Source of the DNA: Hyaloperonospora brassicae
Taxonomy: Eukaryota > Oomycota > Peronosporomycetes > Peronosporales > Peronosporaceae
DNA length: 64,000 bases
NCBI GenBank assembly: GCA_947650285.1
Contig: CANTFL010000332.1
Span: 372,001 to 436,000 of the forward strand
Reading direction: 5' to 3'
The position numbers were made by a program, and so were the translations under genes. The notes under the pieces were generated by a model. That model searched no databases. It had not been told where the DNA came from and worked only from the letters and a program-made list of their open reading frames with translations. How positions within the stretch are numbered: position 1 is the stretch's first letter; every line of letters begins with the position of its first letter. Below are positions 59,442-64,000 of this stretch, piece after piece.

Positions 59442-60574
59442 GATGGTCCGTCTCGCTGTTGCGGCTTCGCAACAGCGCTGGACCCACGCCCATTGCCCTT
59501 TCTGGCGAATGGTCGTCCATTTCGCTCAGTACTGTTTGGTACTGGGCGTGGAGCACTACACTCGTATGCGTAGTGCCCTAACTTCTGACAGCGATTGCAC
59601 CTATGCAATCGCTTATTGTTTGAAGAGCGAGGTCTCTCGCTCTCAACATAGCAGAGGTCCATTGGTTCTGGGCCTCCGATCTCTTGTCGTCTCGGTGGAC
59701 GATAAGAGTTTGAGCTAGCATGAGCCTGTCTCATGCTAAAGTCTTCCTGTTCCACGGCTGATATCGCTTCTTCAAGCGTATTCAGCTCAAGGCGGAACAG
59801 GTGGCTCCTGACGGGCCCTTCTGCGAGCCCTTGCATGGACACCGTAATCAACGTGTGTTCATGTACTGGTTTGGCAGTTATACTACTCGCAAGGAGTCGT
59901 ATATGTTGTGCGTAAGCGTGCACATCACGCTTACCCTGCTTGAGTTTCAGGAGCTCTGAGAGAGCCCTGAACTCAGCACGTGGCGGCTCAAACGTTTGTC
60001 TGAGTCGGGACTTGAAGTCATCTAGCGACCTAAACACATTTGGGTCGCTACTCTCGAGTCCCAGGGACCAAGTTTTGGCACGCCCTGCCAAGTGGGTCTG
60101 AGCAAATGTGAGTTTCATTTGCTCATCTTCGACGCGACGAGCCCTTAGGGCTCTGTCGAGTTCGACAAACCATAGTAACAGGGAGTCCTCCGGGACTCCA
60201 CTGTACTTGGAGATGTCAACTTTCATGACTTCGGGACGACGCGCATGCGCCGTCCCGCCCACAGCAGCATGGAATTGCTGCTGTCTCAACAGCTCCGTCT
60301 GTTGAGCAATGAGTTCTCTCAACTGCTCGGCCTGTTGAGAGCCTTGCTGGTGAAGCAAGGCTACTTTCTCTCTCTCGAGAGCAAGTTCATTCTGAATGGA
60401 TTTGGCAATAGCGGCATGTTGTTGGTCTCTGTCTAGAGACTCTAACATGGCGCTAACGACGAGTTCGCCTACAATAGAACTCATTCGTTCTACCGCACCC
60501 CATTCGATGTCACTCAAATGGGTCAACCCTTCACGCGTGGCGTGAAAGGTGTCTTCTTCATCAAACATGTTCAT
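59420..60574 (-). CDS. gag of Gypsy copy B
   Basis: 384 residues, intact from a true ATG, nearly identical to copy A with scattered substitutions. The CCHC knuckle C-N-R-C-Q-K-L-G-H-Y-A-Y-E-C is intact. Could supply Gag in trans. Confidence 0.9.
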   Translation of the reverse strand: MNMFDEEDTFHATREGLTHLSDIEWGAVERMSSIVGELVVSAMLESLDRDQQHAAIAKSIQNELALEREKVALLHQQGSQQAEQLRELIAQQTELLRQQQFHAAVGGTAHARRPEVMKVDISKYSGVPEDSLLLWFVELDRALRARRVEDEQMKLTFAQTHLAGRAKTWSLGLESSDPNVFRSLDDFKSRLRQTFEPPRAEFRALSELLKLKQGKRDVHAYAQHIRLLASSITAKPVHEHTLITVSMQGLAEGPVRSHLFRLELNTLEEAISAVEQEDFSMRQAHASSNSYRPPRRQEIGGPEPMDLCYVESERPRSSNNKRLHRCNRCQKLGHYAYECSAPRPVPNSTERNGRPFARKGNGRGSSAVAKPQQRDGPSKNGRGQ

Positions 60575-60603
60575 GTTGGATGATGTGGTCCTTGGAAGGA
60601 CTA

Positions 60604-60616
60604 CAAAGTGCTACCA
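60604..60616 (-). other. primer binding site of copy B
   Basis: Sense TGGTAGCACTTTG, 2 nt from the 5' LTR, identical to copy A. Confidence 0.6.
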
Positions 60617-60618
60617 GG

Positions 60619-61008
60619 TGTAACGGGGCACACCCTTGCGTAACTTAACGCAAGGGTTTTGGGTGCCCGACGGACGTACACGTGGCAAGCGAGGAAGCGT
60701 AGGTAGGGTAAAAGTAGAACTGTTATATTAATATAATTAAATCTTTAAACTATTGTCTCTCTGTTTGACTTAGTTTAACTATACTAATATAACTGGATGT
60801 ATGGTGACGTCTCGTCACCACTCATTGCGCGCGTCTTGCGGCGATTGGTGGGTTGATATCATCACGATATCAACCAATGAACAGACCCTTAGGTCGACCC
60901 ATCAATATCACCACTTTGGTGATATTGTTTGAATAATATCCATCTTAAAATTCTTTATTGTCACTTTCCTTAGAGTGACAATTTCATGTAACAAGCTGCC
61001 CCGTTACA
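60619..61008 (-). repeat. copy B 5' LTR
   Basis: 390 bp. Its tail resembles the copy A LTR more than the 3' LTR of its own element; some hairpins are damaged (AACAAGCTG in place of AACGGGCTG). Confidence 0.95.
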
Positions 61009-61161
61009 TCCATCATGGAGCAGCGTGGCATAGCCCATAGGTGGCGACGGACCAGAGCAAGCAGAGCCCGTGAATGCATTATGACCGCCGAAAGGTCGAT
61101 TCCCCTCCTGAAGATATGTAGAAGCAGTTGTCGGCGAGGACGTGACCACTGCTACCGACAT
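61009..61161 (-). pseudogene. unidentified reading frame split by Gypsy copy B, upstream part
   Basis: Starts with a true ATG at 61161 (MSVAVVTSSPTTASTYLQEG) and runs into the LTR at 61008 (MGYATLLHDG). If the element and one TSD copy are removed, the frame continues without a break into the part at 53054-52867. So copy B landed inside an open reading frame. Family unknown. Confidence 0.45.
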
Positions 61162-63590
61162 GGACTTAGAGGAGGGGGAGGCATCAGCCTACCGGGGATT
61201 TTAAACAGGTCACGGTATCCGCAGCCATACCTGTCGGCGAGTTGGCAGACACGACATCAGAACCAGTGGTGTTCGGCATTATCAAAGGTGAAAGCGGATT
61301 GTTATAATACTCGATTATTCACCTGGAAGCAAATGGAGAACTGCAACGTTGCATTTCCTCTATGAGCGCTTGCGCTATAATACAAATATTCGGCTAGTGC
61401 CGATCACCAGCAAAATGCACAAATTCGTGTACTCTTCGTGATTCCGAAAGCGCACAGAAATTAATTCATCGCTTAACGTGTGCTGGATTACTGTCTCCTC
61501 TGAACAATTATAGGATGATAGACCGTAAACAGAGTTAGCCATAAGCGATATAGTAAGTGAAAGTTCATCAGGTGGATATGCAGCACGCTGAATACATAGA
61601 TTATGACCGTAGAAGACACGTTCGATGTCGATTAAATCTGTTGCACAAACGCAAATCGCAGAACTACAAAGTTGGACAGCGCATGCAACGTTCATTGGTG
61701 CGGTCGCAATTGACGCATCTCTGCCACATGTCATCGAGCAGTCTGCTAGATGATACATGCTCGACCCACAAAGCATTTCTTTCATAAACGCCGGATGCAG
61801 CGCCATTGACATTACAAGCAAAAATAAATGCTATTTTTATTGACATTACAAAGGTAATGCAGTTCCAGGTGGTAAGAATGTCGAATTCGTTGCCAAATAC
61901 CCTGCAGCATGTGAAACGATCGATGAATGTACAGAGATACTGCAGGCTCGCCCAATTCGTGACGGGAGATTGATGAAGTGACGTCCTCCGGCTGCAGTTT
62001 TTGCGCGCAACTCTCCCATTATAGGGTGATAGCGCAGCCGTGTATGTACAGAATTGCGCCATCAAGGCTGATATCAATTCCGGCAGGACCAGACCACTTC
62101 ATCGAAGTAAGACCGCGTCGAGGGCAGACCAGCTATATATACACTTATAACCGCAACCGAATTGGCGTTGATCATGCTTTTAGAGCTGTCAGGAATCATT
62201 TCAGCGTATTTTATGTCACATCATAACATTTCGCTGGTATCTACTACAATATTGTCGAACAGCCCTGTTTTTAGTTCTTTCTACGTGTATAATAGGGATG
62301 CGCTGTTCACCCTTTACTTTTCGCTAGACACCACTCGCCCTTCATTTAAAATATTGTGATTGGCAATTTAAATGAATAGAATGAACACACAAGTACTTAT
62401 CCCGCTAGCAATAAGTGGACGCTCAATTATATTTAAATACTTCTTTATTACATATAACACTTAAATCAGCATGGAAATTTTGCTTCACACCGGGAGTTGG
62501 TGCAGCCTCCTCGACAAAAGGTACTGTATGTAGCATTAGTATTAGTTGGAGAAAGATTAAAGATCATATAAAATAAGTACAAGAAAAAAACCCGTTTAGA
62601 CAGCCAAACATTCTTGACCATATAGATGTGCTACCAACAGTGGAGGTCATCAATTGATCTGTACAGCATTTACGCGGGAGTCGTGCTGGTCCTTTTGAAC
62701 ACTAACTGCTGGGACACCAATTACAAAGTGCTACTCAGCAATATCTATCGCATTTTTAAGTTGTGGAGAGTTATTTGCGGCCTGTACTTAGATGCGGTGA
62801 TTGCGGAGAACCCAGCAGCAGGACACAACCATGACAGAGTCTACAAATTCTTCCAGCTCCCGCAAGGACTGCATTATTAACTTTAATAGTCCAGAAACAA
62901 GGACGAATGAAAGCATTCTGGGTAATTAAAAAGAGTAAATGAGCAGGACCTGGAATAAACAGTGCTTGCGAAAAGTCACCCATAATACAGCATAAAACAT
63001 TTTTATAATGATTTTATGACTTCGCGGTAAAAGTGCGTTATCAAGATGTAGCTTTTTTATATAATAAATCCGCTACAGCGCAAGGGAAGTATGCAGGTTT
63101 TTGTAAAGGAAGCGGATGATTGGTGGTTAGCGAAAAGTCAGAGGTGCATGGCGGCTTTCTGTATAATGTGATTGATTCACGCTGGCGTACAAGGTTTACC
63201 CATCTCGGCTTTTAAGAATTTCAGCACTTAGCGCTTGCGCATCCGAGCACGATAAACTCAGCAGGCCTCGATTTGGCGACGGATGGATCTATGTAGGCGC
63301 TCGAACAATTCTGATAATGTGACTAACAGCATAGTAAATGGAAGACACGTACGCATTGAAACCGTTGTTTTAGTAAAAAAAATAAGACGATGTAACAGAG
63401 AGATTGCTTCTTCCGGACCCGATGTATATCTGCATAAATTTATTTAATTACGGAACATTAGATAAACTTTACCTTTTTGTTTTCTATATCATTTTACGAA
63501 TGGGTATCCTGACGCTACAACTCAACAAGTACATGATCGTACTTGTGCAGATAAAAGTAAATATCCATTACTCGTGACAAACCTTGTTTT
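61162..63590. other. AT-rich intergenic region
   Basis: No supported gene. Short frames such as 62626-62880 are without domains. Near 63265-63310 a short stretch (PRFGDGWIYVGARTI in one frame) resembles the scrap at 39930-40005 inside the Mutator-like element (YSDGFVYVGPRTF). Confidence 0.5.
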
Positions 63591-63725
63591 GAGATTCAAT
63601 TAAGATACAGTCAGACCTGTGACCACTTATGGCTCGACATGCAATCAAGAAACATTCAGACTTGTAAAACTTCATGGATTGACATGCAATCAAATGATAG
63701 TCATCTTTGTGACCAGTTTCTTGCT
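63591..63725. repeat. 45-bp tandem repeat, three units
   Basis: Units 63591-63635, 63636-63680 and 63681-63725, moderately diverged. On the minus strand they stay in one frame and encode a 15-residue repeat with the pattern C/Y-x-L-I-A-C-x5-6-K/R-S-E/D. The frame (63774-63568) has no other known feature. Confidence 0.75.
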
Positions 63726-64000
63726 TGATGTAAAAGGGTCTCTTCGGGTCATGCATAGCCAATTGGGCTTGCATTACTTAATGCTCCTCCTGATCTAGTA
63801 TATCCTGGATATACCTGATATCAGGACGACCGAAGTACTACCTCGAGCTTACATGTACACCAAGAAGCTTATGCTGTCCTGCCGATGAAACTCAATGCGA
63901 GCAAATACGAATATGAATACGTATCCAAATCGGCAACGCCGAATTCAAGTGATCCGATCATTATGTATTACTTGCTCCAAGATGTATCCTTTATGAATCA
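63726..64000. other. window end, nothing seen
   Basis: No gene, repeat or RNA recognised. Confidence 0.5.

Larger units (their letters stand above)
53055..61008 (-). mobile_element. Ty3/Gypsy LTR retrotransposon, copy B
   Basis: Complete 7.95-kb element of the same family and orientation as copy A, with LTRs 53055-53448 and 60619-61008 and the 5-bp duplication TCCAT (53050-53054 and 61009-61013). It sits inside an open frame. Interior very similar to copy A. Its two LTRs differ far more than those of copy A, chiefly in their last 110 bp. Pol is broken in several places, while gag and the antisense frame are open. Confidence 0.95.

Noticed and set aside
28664..61008. CRISPR array or satellite as explanation for dense inverted repeats
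   Set aside because: The repeats differ in sequence from one to the next and lie within coding sequence; there is no constant repeat with spacers.

Overview
The window looks like nuclear DNA of an oomycete, most likely a peronosporalean (downy mildew or Phytophthora relative). Reasons: compact protein genes with short GT-AG introns (57-126 nt, one exception of 361 nt); a mitochondrial gamma-carbonic-anhydrase; and GC-richer gene islands separated by long AT-rich gaps holding LTR retrotransposons and a Mutator-type element. The exact species cannot be fixed from sequence alone.

Layout. 1-6.5 kb: AT-rich, no gene, two tRNA-like (SINE-like) heads. 6.5-10.7 kb: Claspin/Mrc1-like checkpoint protein and a PSI-like single-pass membrane protein. 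13.6-15.5 kb (-): dynactin p50/dynamitin in four exons, with a triplet-repeat tract filling its second intron. 18.4-21.3 kb: a FLYWCH-like fragment and a two-exon C2-DUSP protein. 21.5-28.6 kb: a decayed reading frame, then a gene desert. 28,664-36,575: complete Ty3/Gypsy element, copy A (TSD CGAAT). 38,088-40,289: non-autonomous Mutator-like element (140-bp TIRs, 9-bp TSD). 42.6-50.7 kb: gene island with a type I membrane protein, RLP24, ABCE1, a short COMM-domain protein, a gamma-carbonic-anhydrase-like protein and cardiolipin synthase. 51.7-61.2 kb: an unidentified reading frame in pieces, an old LTR, and Gypsy copy B (53,055-61,008, TSD TCCAT), which split that frame. 61.2-64 kb: no clear gene, one 45-bp tandem repeat.

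The most unusual object is the Gypsy family. Its LTRs and its coding interior are packed with short, near-perfect inverted repeats every few tens of bases. Pairs covary between LTR copies, and two indels between the copies remove or add whole hairpin units in frame. It also has a textbook -1 frameshift site between gag and pol, a chromodomain-bearing integrase tail, and a large open frame on the opposite strand whose start codon sits in a hairpin loop.

The island genes are housekeeping: RLP24 and ABCE1 act in ribosome assembly and recycling, the gamma-CA-like protein and cardiolipin synthase in mitochondria, dynamitin in dynein transport and Claspin in replication checkpoint signalling. All splice junctions given are my readings of frame and consensus; there is no transcript support.
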